A stretch of DNA of 37,380 nucleotides from Syntrophus sp. (in: bacteria) (GCA_025355725.1 JANXZC010000120.1:1-37380), one strand, 5' to 3'; counted from the stretch's first letter, positions 1-8,866 are shown. The notes: a model not told the origin generated them from the sequence alone. Numbers and translations: made by a program.

Positions 1-491
1 CCTATGCCAACAAGCAGGCCGTAAAAGACCGACCATCCTGTCGGAATTGCCATAAATTGGGGCAGGAGGCGAAATTGACGGCCAGGATCTCCCATCAGCG
101 CCATCAGGGCAAGGTGAGCTGTTACGGCTGTCACACCGCGACGGCGTACCGTCAGTGTCAGGACTGCCATCTTGGCAAAGGTGCGGCGGCGAAACCGGCC
201 CTGGTTCTGGGTTTTAATCCCCGGGACAAAAAGACCCTGACGACCTTGCGTCTTATTCCCACCGTCAGAGAAACCTTTGTCAAGGAAGGAATCAAGATGG
301 AGAACTTCGACGCCCTGCCGAACTACTGGGATTCGCCGGTCCATAACATTCGCAAGCGCACCGACAGGACCCGTTCCTGCGACGCCTGCCATGTAGAAAA
401 GACGGGATTCCTCAACATGGATAACATGATCAAAGGCGGGTCAAAGGCCAATCAGGGCCTGATCATGACCCCGAAGCCCATTCACAGGTGA
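1..491 (+). CDS. multiheme c-type cytochrome, 3' part only
   Basis: The gene is open at the left edge; reading starts at base 3 and about 162 codons plus the TGA stop are visible. Four CxxCH heme-attachment motifs are seen: CRNCH just upstream of base 54, then CYGCH, CQDCH and CDACH. The protein is therefore an exported periplasmic or outer-surface multiheme cytochrome used for electron transfer; its signal peptide would lie outside the window. The last 40 residues are heme-free and end in a basic tail. The gene ends 7 bases before the next cytochrome start, so they are almost certainly co-transcribed. Total heme number and subfamily cannot be judged from this fragment. A TTG at base 57 is in frame but is not the true start, because a heme motif lies upstream of it. 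Confidence 0.85.
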   Translation, partial: YANKQAVKDRPSCRNCHKLGQEAKLTARISHQRHQGKVSCYGCHTATAYRQCQDCHLGKGAAAKPALVLGFNPRDKKTLTTLRLIPTVRETFVKEGIKMENFDALPNYWDSPVHNIRKRTDRTRSCDACHVEKTGFLNMDNMIKGGSKANQGLIMTPKPIHR

Positions 492-498
492 GGGCGTA

Positions 499-2487
499 TT
501 GAAAACAGCCAAATACAGAGTAATTGTTGTCATGCTGATTATCCTTGCCGTCCTGGCTGCCGGCGCCGGCTTGGCGAGGTCCCATCAGGACGTCTGGCTG
601 AAAAACGAGCAGGGAGACAGAATCAGCCCCCGGGAAAACAGCGCCGATCCCTACAGCCCCCGGAAGACCTGCGGCGGCTGTCACAATTATAACTTGATTA
701 CCTCCGGTTACCACTTTCAGCAGGGTTTCGATCAGATGAGCGACCGCTACGATGAAAAACGCCCCTGGCTGCTATCGCCGGGGATGTTTGGAAAATGGCT
801 CCCCACAGCGGCGGCAGGTCGTCTGGCAGGGAAAAACAATACCGATCCCCGGCAGATAGATCTGACTACCTATGACTGGATCGGCGGCGGCAAATATGAC
901 GCCCGGCACAAGGTAGCCGCAGTCGCCTGCGGCTGGTGTCATCCCGGCGGCGGGCCCCTGGAATACGGCCGGGACGCCCAGGGAAAGGCCGATAAGACGC
1001 GAAATCTCATTGCCGGGGAGAAATTGAACAAAACTGCCCTCGACGGCGATTACAGTGCTGCGGGGACACCGGACAAGAAAAGTCACTTCCGGGAAAGCGG
1101 TGTTGTGGAGGCGGATTGTCTCCTCTGCCATCGCAGCAATTACCGTTTCCATGAGCGCAATGAGCAATTGAATCGCCGGAATTACCGCTGGGCCGCTACG
1201 GCGGGGGCCGGGCTGGGGAAAATTTCCGGAGCCGTTTTTACATACCGCCGTCCGGGGGCCGGACCCGGGGAGGCGGGATTCAGGGATGGGTCGTGGAACT
1301 TTTCCAGGCGCCCCGTTACGACATACGACTGGTCGAACCAGAGCCTCTTTGCGGCCGACGGACGGATGAAAGGCGGGCTCATAAAAAAGACCGTGGAGGC
1401 GAATAATTGTCTCCAATGTCACGGGGAGGGAGAGGCAAAAAATACGGGAGGTCTTCATGACCACGCCAATGACGCCCATGTCCGTTCCGGGCTGATCTGT
1501 ACCGATTGCCACGGTTTGATTGGTAACAATGCACAGGAGCGACTCTGCCATCAGATTGCCAAAGGGAACTCCACACTCAACACCGTCAGGGATGATCTTG
1601 ATCATGTGGGCATGAAAACCTGCACAGGTTGTCATCATGGCGATCAATATAAGCCTAAGCGGGGCGGCATGCCCAAAGAGGCAAAAAATCCTCAAGCCCT
1701 TCACGGCCAAAAATTATCCAAGGCGACTTTTCATACCTACCTGGTGGCCTGTAACGGTTGTCATGCCGTGGCTCAGCCTGCCCGGGGGATGGTTGTTCTC
1801 GATATGAGCGCGGGTGGGGAAACCGGGTATACAGCCGATGATCTGGGAGGGGTCCGCTGGCTTCCTGATTATGCAGGCTTGGCGAAAGAACCGTGGAAAC
1901 CATGGATAACCCGTCGCGCCACCGGGAAGAACCGGGAAGAGCGCTATGCCCCGGTTGTTCCCAAAATCATGCAATGGTTTGGAGAAAAACAGGCAAACGG
2001 AGGAATTCGTCCAGTCCCGCTCCGGTATGTCGAAGAGGCCGCAAAATCTGTTTCCGACCTGACCGCTTTACAGGTTAAACTGCGGGGCGGTGCTGCGGGG
2101 AAATATTTGACGGCGGTAAAAGATAAGGATATCATCGGAATGATCACGAGGTTGTCGGCCCTGGGTTTCCCAAGGGTGGTGTTTGTCGCCGATCGGATCT
2201 ACAGTGTTAACAAAGGAGTCCTGGTTGGAGAGCCATTTGTGGGCTCGCCTGTTATTTACGGGGTGGAACACGGCGTTACCCCCCTCAATAGAAAACAGAC
2301 CTATGGGGTGAGAGGGCGGCCCGACGGCTGTGGGGACTGTCATACCGATACGTCGGTCTTTTTCAACAAGATGGCCATCCGTAACATCCGGGGTTTTCTG
2401 AAAGATGATTATCCGGTCCTGAAGGAGCCCAATGCCGTTCCTCAGTATATGGATTGGGGACTTAAGGGGGTGCCGGCGTTTGAGTAA
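499..2487 (+). CDS. octaheme c-type cytochrome, membrane-anchored or exported
   Basis: A 662-residue protein with a hydrophobic N-terminal segment (about residues 7-26: signal peptide or anchor) and eight CxxCH motifs at about residues 58, 144, 207, 304, 334, 375, 418 and 611. The spacing is uneven: the first seven hemes fall in residues 58-422, then nearly 190 heme-free residues precede the last site. Scattered additional histidines could serve as distal ligands. It likely carries electrons between the inner-membrane quinol oxidase-like cytochrome at 3397 and an acceptor in the periplasm or outside the cell. The start is TTG, preceded by a GTGAGGG ribosome-binding site that overlaps the end of the upstream gene. 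I do not recognise a named subfamily. The stop codon runs directly into a palindromic repeat. Confidence 0.85.
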   Translation: MKTAKYRVIVVMLIILAVLAAGAGLARSHQDVWLKNEQGDRISPRENSADPYSPRKTCGGCHNYNLITSGYHFQQGFDQMSDRYDEKRPWLLSPGMFGKWLPTAAAGRLAGKNNTDPRQIDLTTYDWIGGGKYDARHKVAAVACGWCHPGGGPLEYGRDAQGKADKTRNLIAGEKLNKTALDGDYSAAGTPDKKSHFRESGVVEADCLLCHRSNYRFHERNEQLNRRNYRWAATAGAGLGKISGAVFTYRRPGAGPGEAGFRDGSWNFSRRPVTTYDWSNQSLFAADGRMKGGLIKKTVEANNCLQCHGEGEAKNTGGLHDHANDAHVRSGLICTDCHGLIGNNAQERLCHQIAKGNSTLNTVRDDLDHVGMKTCTGCHHGDQYKPKRGGMPKEAKNPQALHGQKLSKATFHTYLVACNGCHAVAQPARGMVVLDMSAGGETGYTADDLGGVRWLPDYAGLAKEPWKPWITRRATGKNREERYAPVVPKIMQWFGEKQANGGIRPVPLRYVEEAAKSVSDLTALQVKLRGGAAGKYLTAVKDKDIIGMITRLSALGFPRVVFVADRIYSVNKGVLVGEPFVGSPVIYGVEHGVTPLNRKQTYGVRGRPDGCGDCHTDTSVFFNKMAIRNIRGFLKDDYPVLKEPNAVPQYMDWGLKGVPAFE

Positions 2488-2612
2488 TTCCGATTCTAAA
2501 TCAAAGCGCCATCTGCGTTGGCATCGGCAAGCGGCTCCTCGACGTATGAAAAATACGCCTCCGTCGCCTCTGCCTCGCCGCCTTGATTTCATCTTTGCTT
2601 TAGAATCGGAAT
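2487..2612. repeat. palindromic repeat element A, 126 bp
   Basis: Terminal inverted repeats of 20 bp (2487-2506 and 2593-2612) match at 19 of 20 positions and begin ATTCCGATTC. A smaller hairpin, CGTAT/ATACG around a GAAAA loop, lies in the middle. The left end overlaps the last base of the octaheme cytochrome stop codon. No reading frame inside resembles a protein. The layout matches element B at 10482-10602, so I read it as a dispersed, non-autonomous palindromic element. It may also act as a transcript-stabilising or attenuating hairpin between cytochrome genes. Confidence 0.65.
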
Positions 2613-2647
2613 AATAATGGCTGCTAAGAAAAAGTATGGCATGAAAT

Positions 2648-3400
2648 ATGACAAGATACGAAATGCTGATAATTAAACATTTTTTTATCGTCGCGATATT
2701 CTTGGTTATGTTCATCTCCCCGGCGGGGGCGGACCAGAAACCGCCGCCGAGAATTGAACCCCGGGCGGTGGTACGGATGATGGATAACCGCGAAAATGTC
2801 GTGTTCATCAATGTCTTAAGTCCTTTAGAGTGCATGGACATCCGTATTCCCGGCTCCCTATGTATTGCCTGTGAAGAGGCGGGAGAAAAGGCGAGCATGC
2901 TGCCCCAGGACCGAAATGCAAAACTCGTTTTTTACGGCGGGAACACCCCTGTCGAAGCGGGCTGTGAGATCATTCGGGAGGCTCAGCGTCAAGGTTTTGC
3001 CAATCTTTATATTCTCAAGGGGGGCCTCACGGCGTGGAAGCGGGCCGGTTATGATGTGGAGTCCCTAACCCGGATCCCCCGTGTTCCAGGGTCGGCCGTC
3101 AAACCGGGAAACCTGAAGCCCTGGTTGAATACGGAGTCGGCGGCCTTGATGATCGATCTCCGTTCCCCGGCGGCCTACCAGTCCAATCACATTACAGGCG
3201 CCGTCAATATGCCCCTGGTCTCACTGCACCGGACCTACCAGGATCTTCCCTGGAATCGGCCCCTCCTCGTCATCGATGCCGATGGGTCTCGTTCTTTCCT
3301 GGCGGCGAGTTATCTGCGCCGTAAAGGCTTCGAGAACGTCCGTCGTCTGGAAGGTGGCATGACCGCCTGGCAGACCTGGAATAAAGGAGGGGCGCCATGA
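2648..3400 (+). CDS. exported tandem rhodanese-domain protein lacking catalytic Cys
   Basis: A 250-residue protein with an N-terminal signal peptide (hydrophobic residues about 8-27, possible cleavage after an Ala-Gly-Ala) and two rhodanese-like domains at about residues 38-136 and 152-245. Each ends with the family's typical GGLTAW or GGMTAW stretch. In a working sulfurtransferase, the active loop begins with a cysteine (CRxGxR type). By eye that place holds Y96 in the first domain and D210 in the second, so both domains look non-catalytic. The gene sits between two multiheme cytochrome genes and its stop overlaps the next start (ATGA), so it probably works with them, perhaps binding a sulfur species or a partner protein. 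ATG 2648 was chosen; an internal Met at residue 6 would also leave a good signal peptide. Confidence 0.8.
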   Translation: MTRYEMLIIKHFFIVAIFLVMFISPAGADQKPPPRIEPRAVVRMMDNRENVVFINVLSPLECMDIRIPGSLCIACEEAGEKASMLPQDRNAKLVFYGGNTPVEAGCEIIREAQRQGFANLYILKGGLTAWKRAGYDVESLTRIPRVPGSAVKPGNLKPWLNTESAALMIDLRSPAAYQSNHITGAVNMPLVSLHRTYQDLPWNRPLLVIDADGSRSFLAASYLRRKGFENVRRLEGGMTAWQTWNKGGAP

Positions 3401-5277
3401 GGAGTCGCAGTCACGGCAGCGGACTCGGACTTTGTTTTGCCCTGATTGTCTGTCTGGTCATCGGGTGGGTCTGGCCCTCGGGGATCGTCGGGGCGGCGGG
3501 CGACCCGTCAGGGGGAGGGCGCAATTGTCAGTCCTGTCATGCCGACGCCCTCTTCAAGGCAGGCTTTCAGGCCTCCGCTCACGGAAACAACACCTGTGCG
3601 AGCTGCCATAGGGATATTACCGACCTCCGCCGTCACATGACCGGGGAAAGCAAGCCCCGACCGGTCAACTGCGGGAGCTGTCACCGGGATATCGCCTCCC
3701 GGTTCCGAAAGGATGTCCACTATATAAAACAAAATTTCCAGTGTCAGGACTGTCATCAGGACATCCACAGCATCCGGAAATCGCAAAACGGATTCAAGGT
3801 TGCGGCAGTGGAGAATTGCAGTCAGTGCCACAGCCGTGAGGACTATACTCTTCTCGGGCACAGCGGCGCCGTTCTGAAAGGAAACGCCGATGCCGCCGCT
3901 TGTACGGACTGCCACGGACTGCACAATACACCCTATTATGACCCTTCCCTGGAGCGGGATAAGGCCGCCGCCCGGGAGAATTATACCCGCCGCTGCCGTT
4001 CCTGCCACGCCGATGCTAAAATGGCGAAGCGGAACCGGTTTTCCACTAAAACCGTCGCCAGTTATGACGATTCCTATCACGGCAAGGTTCTCAACATCGG
4101 CTACCCCCAGCGGGTGGCCGGTTGCGCCGATTGTCACCTCGGGCACAATATTCTGCCCAAAAAGGACCTCCGGTCGGGCATGCACCGGGACAACATGAAG
4201 GCCGCCTGTAAGGCCTGCCATAAGGGCTTTCACGATCGTTTCGTCTCTTTCGATCCCCATCCCGAACCGCTGGATCCCAGGCGTTCACTCGTCCACTATT
4301 GGACGGAAGTTTTCATGATTGCCCTGCTGGGGGGGACCTTCGCTTTTTTCTGGCTCCATACCATTCTCTGGTGGCGGCGGACCTATAGCGATAAGTGCCG
4401 CGAGGGGAAGGCGGGCTTCATCGAAAAGACAACCTTTCCTGAATGCCGGGAAGAAAAGCAGATCCAGCGCTTTCCCGTCCGGGACCGGATCATGCACGTC
4501 CTGCTGATCCTGTCATTCTTTACCCTGGTCATGACGGGATTCCCCATCAAGTATTACGACTCCCCTTGGGCCAAGATCCTCATCAACATCTGGGGCGGAG
4601 CATACCGGGCCGGTCTCTTTCACCGGATTGCCGCCCTTGTCCTCTGCGGCCTGTTTCTCTACACCCTGTGGCTTTCCTTGCAGTTCCTGTTCCCGAAGAG
4701 ACAGTTTCGGGGATCGCTGCAGCGTCTCTTCGGTCCCGACTCCCTGTTCCCGAACTTTAAGGATCTTAAGGATATCATTGGCATGTTCAAGTGGTTTTTC
4801 GGAAAGGGTGAGATGCCGAAGTTTGACCGTTGGACCTACTGGGAGAAATTTGATTTCCTTGCCGTCTTCTGGGGGATGACCGCCATTGGCGGCTCCGGGT
4901 TCATGCTCTGGTTTCCCGAGAAATTTTCTTATCTCTTTCCCGGCTGGATGATCAATGTGGCTGCGGTGGTCCATTCCGAGGAGGCATTCCTCGCGGCCAT
5001 ATTCATCTTTACGGTCCATTTCTTCAACAACCATTTCGTGCCCAACAAGTTCCCCCTGGAAACGAATGTCTTTACCGGTCGCTATCGTCTGGAGGCCCTG
5101 CGCCATGAACGGCCCCTCGAATACGAGCGGCTCATGGCGGAAGGACGTCTCGATGACATGAAACGGGAAGGACCCGGCTTCTGGACCCAGTTGTTTGCCG
5201 GTGCTTTCGGTCTGGCCAGTCTGATGCTGGGGCTGTTGCTGACGGGGCTGATCTTCTGGGCGGCACTATTCTATTGA
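3397..5277 (+). CDS. CbcL-like nonaheme c / b-type membrane cytochrome
   Basis: A 626-residue fusion. After a signal-like segment (residues 9-31) come nine CxxCH heme motifs, at about residues 44, 67, 92, 116, 141, 169, 200, 243 and 271. The C-terminal half has about six membrane helices (303-325, 364-383, 405-430, 485-505, 520-541, 600-625) with helix histidines H321, H367, H409, H526 and H541 as candidate b-heme ligands. Nine c-hemes joined to a HydC/FdnI-type diheme b domain is the known layout of Geobacter CbcL, an inner-membrane quinol oxidoreductase used with low-potential acceptors. I infer the same role: menaquinol electrons pass through b-hemes to periplasmic c-hemes. The start overlaps the rhodanese stop and follows a strong AAGGAGG at 3384-3390. 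Orthology to CbcL is likely by architecture but not proven. Confidence 0.82.
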   Translation: MRSRSHGSGLGLCFALIVCLVIGWVWPSGIVGAAGDPSGGGRNCQSCHADALFKAGFQASAHGNNTCASCHRDITDLRRHMTGESKPRPVNCGSCHRDIASRFRKDVHYIKQNFQCQDCHQDIHSIRKSQNGFKVAAVENCSQCHSREDYTLLGHSGAVLKGNADAAACTDCHGLHNTPYYDPSLERDKAAARENYTRRCRSCHADAKMAKRNRFSTKTVASYDDSYHGKVLNIGYPQRVAGCADCHLGHNILPKKDLRSGMHRDNMKAACKACHKGFHDRFVSFDPHPEPLDPRRSLVHYWTEVFMIALLGGTFAFFWLHTILWWRRTYSDKCREGKAGFIEKTTFPECREEKQIQRFPVRDRIMHVLLILSFFTLVMTGFPIKYYDSPWAKILINIWGGAYRAGLFHRIAALVLCGLFLYTLWLSLQFLFPKRQFRGSLQRLFGPDSLFPNFKDLKDIIGMFKWFFGKGEMPKFDRWTYWEKFDFLAVFWGMTAIGGSGFMLWFPEKFSYLFPGWMINVAAVVHSEEAFLAAIFIFTVHFFNNHFVPNKFPLETNVFTGRYRLEALRHERPLEYERLMAEGRLDDMKREGPGFWTQLFAGAFGLASLMLGLLLTGLIFWAALFY

Positions 5278-5349
5278 CGGAGTCATAAAAAGCCCGTACA
5301 CTGCTCGGCGACTGATCATTTGTCGCTATTCATTAGGTGAGGTAACTTT

Positions 5350-6744
5350 TTGACAAAACAAAAAAATCCGTTCTGGTCGTTCTTTACTTCCGTTTATCTG
5401 ACCATCACCCTTCTTGTCTTCACGGTTGTCATGTCGGTTGTCGGCACCTTCATCCCCCAGCAGGATGCGGCGCGGGAGTTTGTTCAGGCGATTCCACCGG
5501 GACTGGCCTCTTTTCTGCAGACAATGCAGGCCTTCGATCTGTTTCATTCCGTCTGGTTTTTCCTAATCATGCTATTCCTTTCCCTTAACCTCATCGTCTG
5601 TTCTCTGAACCGCTGGCCTCTGACGTGGAAGCAGTTTCGGGGGGCGCCTTTATCCGGGGAGGATGATCTCTTCCGGGGACTGAGCCCCGAACGCGTTTTT
5701 TTGTGCGACGAAGATGTCGGGACCATGACCGGTCGGATGGAGGGTTTTTTAGGTCGGAAGTATCGAAAGATCGGCAAGACTCAGGAAAAAGAGGATGCCG
5801 TAATCATATGCGGCGAAAAAGGTCGATATTCCCGCTTTGCCGTCTATGTCGTCCACCTGTCCGTGCAGCTCCTTATTCTGGGGGCGCTGATGGGGGCCTA
5901 CTGGGGTTGGGAAGGCTATGTCAATATCGGAGAGGGAGAGACGGCGGACGCCATCGACCTCAAGGGAGGGAAGGGGTCCAAGGCGCTCCCCTTTACAATT
6001 CGTTGTGACAAGTTTATGGTCGCGTTCTATGAGAACGGCGCTCCCAAGACGTACCGTTCGGACCTGACCTTTTTAAAAGACGGCAAGACGATCTACCAGG
6101 GACCTCTCCTGGTGAATCATCCTGTCTCCCTGGAAGGAATACGGGTTTACCAGGCCAGTTATGGAAGCTCTCCCGACGGCAGGGCCTCCCTTGCTTTTTC
6201 CCGGGGCGGCAAGGAGGGGAAGCTAATAAAGCTTGGGCCCGGGGAAAGCTTTTCCTTGCCGGAAAAAGCAGGAACTGTCCAGATAGTTAGGCTGGAGGAA
6301 AATCTCATGCAGATGGGGCCGGCGGTGAAGATCATGGTCCGGTCGGGGCAGGGAGAGGTCTCATTCTGGATATTTCAGCATATCGACAAAATAAGGGAAA
6401 TGAACCCCGGGGTAACGGAGCAGGTCCCGATGTTCAATCCGGCCACGTTCAAACCCTATCTATTTGTCTTGAAAGGCATCGAAGAGCGTTATTATACGGG
6501 TCTCCAGGTGAGCCGCGACCCGGGAGCGCCGCTGGTGGCGGCCGCTGCCGTGCTGATGATGGTGGGATTGATAGGGACGTTTTTTTCATCCCACCGCCGC
6601 ATCTGGATCAAGATTCAACGGTTGGAGGAGAAAACAAAGATCAGCGTCGCTGCGAGAACTAATAAGCACCCCGTGGTTCTGGATCGCGAGGTGCGGCAGT
6701 TGACTGAACAGATCAAAGTCAGCCTGGAGAAGGGATCAACATGA
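5350..6744 (+). CDS. resB: cytochrome c biogenesis protein ResB (Ccs1), System II
   Basis: A 464-residue ResB family protein. Membrane segments lie at about residues 13-33, 66-86, 163-185 and near 400-425, with a large periplasmic domain between the third and fourth, as expected for Ccs1/ResB. A His within the third segment (H169) is a candidate heme contact. With ResC it forms the System II synthase, which moves heme outward and attaches it to CxxCH apocytochromes. The start is TTG with an AGGTGAGG ribosome-binding site. The stop overlaps the ResC start by ATGA, indicating translational coupling. Its position after at least 21 heme sites suggests these cytochromes are its main clients. The thiol-reducing partners (CcdA, CcsX) are not in the window. 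Confidence 0.93.
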   Translation: MTKQKNPFWSFFTSVYLTITLLVFTVVMSVVGTFIPQQDAAREFVQAIPPGLASFLQTMQAFDLFHSVWFFLIMLFLSLNLIVCSLNRWPLTWKQFRGAPLSGEDDLFRGLSPERVFLCDEDVGTMTGRMEGFLGRKYRKIGKTQEKEDAVIICGEKGRYSRFAVYVVHLSVQLLILGALMGAYWGWEGYVNIGEGETADAIDLKGGKGSKALPFTIRCDKFMVAFYENGAPKTYRSDLTFLKDGKTIYQGPLLVNHPVSLEGIRVYQASYGSSPDGRASLAFSRGGKEGKLIKLGPGESFSLPEKAGTVQIVRLEENLMQMGPAVKIMVRSGQGEVSFWIFQHIDKIREMNPGVTEQVPMFNPATFKPYLFVLKGIEERYYTGLQVSRDPGAPLVAAAAVLMMVGLIGTFFSSHRRIWIKIQRLEEKTKISVAARTNKHPVVLDREVRQLTEQIKVSLEKGST

Positions 6745-7562
6745 CGAACACCATGATACTGAGTTGGGTCACCTTTCTCTATTTCGGGGCCTTTGTATTT
6801 TATCTTTTTCGCCTGGTATTCGGTAAGGAGTTCTGGGGCAAAGCGGCTTTTTGTGCCGTCCTTGGCGGCCTTGGCGGCCACACCCTGGGCCTGCTGCTCC
6901 GGTGGAAGGAGTCTTATGCCCTCGGCATCGGCCACGCGCCCCTGTCCAATTTCTACGAATCCCTCATCTTCTTCGCCTGGGCCGTCGTGATGCTCTATGT
7001 CATTGTGGAATGGAGGATCAAGAACCGCAGTCTCGGCGTTTTCGTGCTCCCCGTTGCTTTCCTGCTCATGGCCTTTGCCTCCCTGGCCCCGAATATCAGT
7101 GACCGTATCCAGCCCCTGGTTCCCGCCCTCCAGAGCAACTGGCTTACCAGCCATGTCGTGACATGCTTTATGGGTTATGCCGCCTTTACGGTGGCCTTTG
7201 CCATCGGAATCATGTTCTTTCTGAGAAATATATCCCTTTTTAGCTTCATTCCCGAAGCGGATGTTCTGGATGAGCTCATTTATCAGCATGCGGTGCTGGG
7301 GTTTGTCTTTCTCACCCTCGGCATCATGACCGGTTCGGTATGGGCTCATTACGCCTGGGGGTCTTACTGGAGCTGGGATCCGAAGGAGACGTGGTCCCTC
7401 ATTACCTGGCTCATCTACGCCGTAATGCTACATGCCCGTTACGTCCGGGGATGGAAGGGCAAGCGCATGGCTGTTCTGGCGATTATCGGATTTGCGGCGG
7501 TGCTGTTTACCTACCTGGGTGTGAATTATCTTCCCGGACTCCACAGTTACCTTCAGTCCTGA
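6741..7562 (+). CDS. resC: cytochrome c biogenesis protein ResC/CcsA, System II
   Basis: A 273-residue polytopic membrane protein with the tryptophan-rich heme-handling motif of the family (WGSYWSWDPKE, residues 206-216). H138 and H231 flank this motif as the two periplasmic heme-ligand histidines known in System II, and H47 and H183 are candidates for the membrane histidines. It presents heme to ResB for ligation. It is translationally coupled to resB by a 4-base overlap. Bacterial annotations also call this protein CcsB or CcsA. Length is within the short bacterial form of the family. Confidence 0.94.
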   Translation: MTNTMILSWVTFLYFGAFVFYLFRLVFGKEFWGKAAFCAVLGGLGGHTLGLLLRWKESYALGIGHAPLSNFYESLIFFAWAVVMLYVIVEWRIKNRSLGVFVLPVAFLLMAFASLAPNISDRIQPLVPALQSNWLTSHVVTCFMGYAAFTVAFAIGIMFFLRNISLFSFIPEADVLDELIYQHAVLGFVFLTLGIMTGSVWAHYAWGSYWSWDPKETWSLITWLIYAVMLHARYVRGWKGKRMAVLAIIGFAAVLFTYLGVNYLPGLHSYLQS

Positions 7563-7587
7563 GTCAAAATAATCGGAGGAATGAGTC

Positions 7588-8016
7588 ATGAGATATGCAT
7601 ACTGGATCGGCATCATCTGCTGTCTGCTTTTTCTCATCACCCCGGCCATTGGCGGCGAGAATGGTCTCATTGAAGTCAGGGGTCCCGAAGGGGGCGCCGC
7701 GGCCGGCTTCAGTGAGGGGATCGGTGAGGTAAATGCGAAGGGGGATCATGAAATTGTGGCGACCCTGCCGTCGAATCCGACGACGGGTTATCAATGGCAG
7801 TTGATGAAACCTCTTGCAGAAACAACTGTAAAGCTGGTCAGCCATGAGTATCGTGCCCCGCAGACAGGATTAGTGGGGGCGGGAGGGCAGGAGATCTGGA
7901 TTTTCCGCACCATGGGCCCCGGAGAGACCGAGATTGCCCTGGGTTATGTCCGATCCTGGGAGAAGGGCGTTCCCCCTGTCAACATCCGGACCATCAGGTT
8001 GAGGGTCACTCCTTGA
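7588..8016 (+). CDS. chagasin/ICP-type (I42) peptidase inhibitor, exported
   Basis: A 142-residue protein with a signal peptide (hydrophobic about residues 5-21, ending PAIGG). The three inhibitory loops of family I42 are visible: NPTTGYQW (63-70), GAGGQEIWIF (97-106) and the RSW motif (122-124) in place of the common RPW. Members block papain-like cysteine peptidases by wedging these loops into the active-site cleft. It lies 25 bases after resC with a GGAGGAATGAG ribosome-binding site, so it may be the last gene of the cytochrome operon. Its 3' end overlaps the convergent RNase D gene by 11 bases. The target peptidase is unknown; protection of exported cytochromes is a guess. Confidence 0.85.
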   Translation: MRYAYWIGIICCLLFLITPAIGGENGLIEVRGPEGGAAAGFSEGIGEVNAKGDHEIVATLPSNPTTGYQWQLMKPLAETTVKLVSHEYRAPQTGLVGAGGQEIWIFRTMGPGETEIALGYVRSWEKGVPPVNIRTIRLRVTP

Positions 8017-8866
8017 GGATGTCCAGCAGTTCGTTTCCGTATCGATGCACCTTGTCTTGAGAAAGGCCGGCGCTTGTAATCAATGAAACCAGTGTCGGTT
8101 CGCCTGTCCGGGATATCTGGAGGAGTTCCTGGTCGGAGATGATCATAAAGAGCGCCCGATTGATGTTTTTCCCCTTGTTGAAGCGCCAGAGGTAAAGACG
8201 CTTCAACCGCTCCCTCGCTTCCATAGTAAGGCTGTTGAATCCCTGAATATGGCGGTATCCCTGGCGATTCATTATTTTTTCATGCCACGACACGGAAGCT
8301 ATACCTTCAAAACCATCAGCGGCTGCGTCCAGAAGACCGGCATGATCAAGTTCCTCGTGTAATTTCCTGTATAGATCAATGAGAAAAACCGTATCCTGGG
8401 CGGCGTAGTGAAGCTGCTCTTCTGTCAGGGGTCTGTTTTCCCAGCGGGATCGCTGAAGCTTTTTCTGCTTCTCGAAGTCGACGGTGAGGAACTGTCGGAT
8501 CAGGGCGGCCAGAGACAACTGACGGCAGCCAAGAAGGGCGGCCGCACAATGAGTATCGAAGATCTGGTTGAAGGAAAAATCATAGTCACGTTTAAGAATC
8601 CGGATGTCGTTATCACCGGCATGAATAACCTTCACTGTCTTGCTGCCCGCAAATACCTCGCCAAGAAAAGAGATGTCCAGATTGGCGAGGGGATCGAAGA
8701 TATAGCTGCACAACCCGGAATTGATCTGGAGGAGACAGAGTTTCTCGCGGAAATACCGGAAGGAATCGTACTCAGTATCCACGCCGATCACGGGCGCTTT
8801 AAGGATGTCTCGAGCTGCTTTGTCGCGTTTGGCAGTAGAATCGACCCAGCTCCATTTGATTTTCAT
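8006..8866 (-). CDS. rnd: ribonuclease D (3'-5' exonuclease, HRDC)
   Basis: A 286-residue protein with a DEDDy exonuclease domain: D30 and E32 (VDTE), a His-Ala-Gly stretch with D87, and Y154...D158 (YAAQD). A C-terminal region of about residues 205-280 resembles an HRDC domain. RNase D trims 3' ends of tRNA and other stable RNA precursors; two tRNA genes lie 6 kb away but not in the same unit. The frame stays open to a TTG at 8917, but I choose ATG 8866 because an AGGAG site lies about 9 bases upstream and a near-consensus promoter occupies 8897-8925, which would lie inside the longer reading. The protein is somewhat shorter than E. coli RNase D (375), with one HRDC-like region rather than two. 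Confidence 0.88.
   Translation of the reverse strand: MKIKWSWVDSTAKRDKAARDILKAPVIGVDTEYDSFRYFREKLCLLQINSGLCSYIFDPLANLDISFLGEVFAGSKTVKVIHAGDNDIRILKRDYDFSFNQIFDTHCAAALLGCRQLSLAALIRQFLTVDFEKQKKLQRSRWENRPLTEEQLHYAAQDTVFLIDLYRKLHEELDHAGLLDAAADGFEGIASVSWHEKIMNRQGYRHIQGFNSLTMEARERLKRLYLWRFNKGKNINRALFMIISDQELLQISRTGEPTLVSLITSAGLSQDKVHRYGNELLDILKE

Noticed and set aside
772-1710. 312-codon minus-strand open frame opposite the octaheme cytochrome
   Set aside because: The sense strand encodes eight heme motifs; the antisense frame shows no family features or ribosome-binding site.
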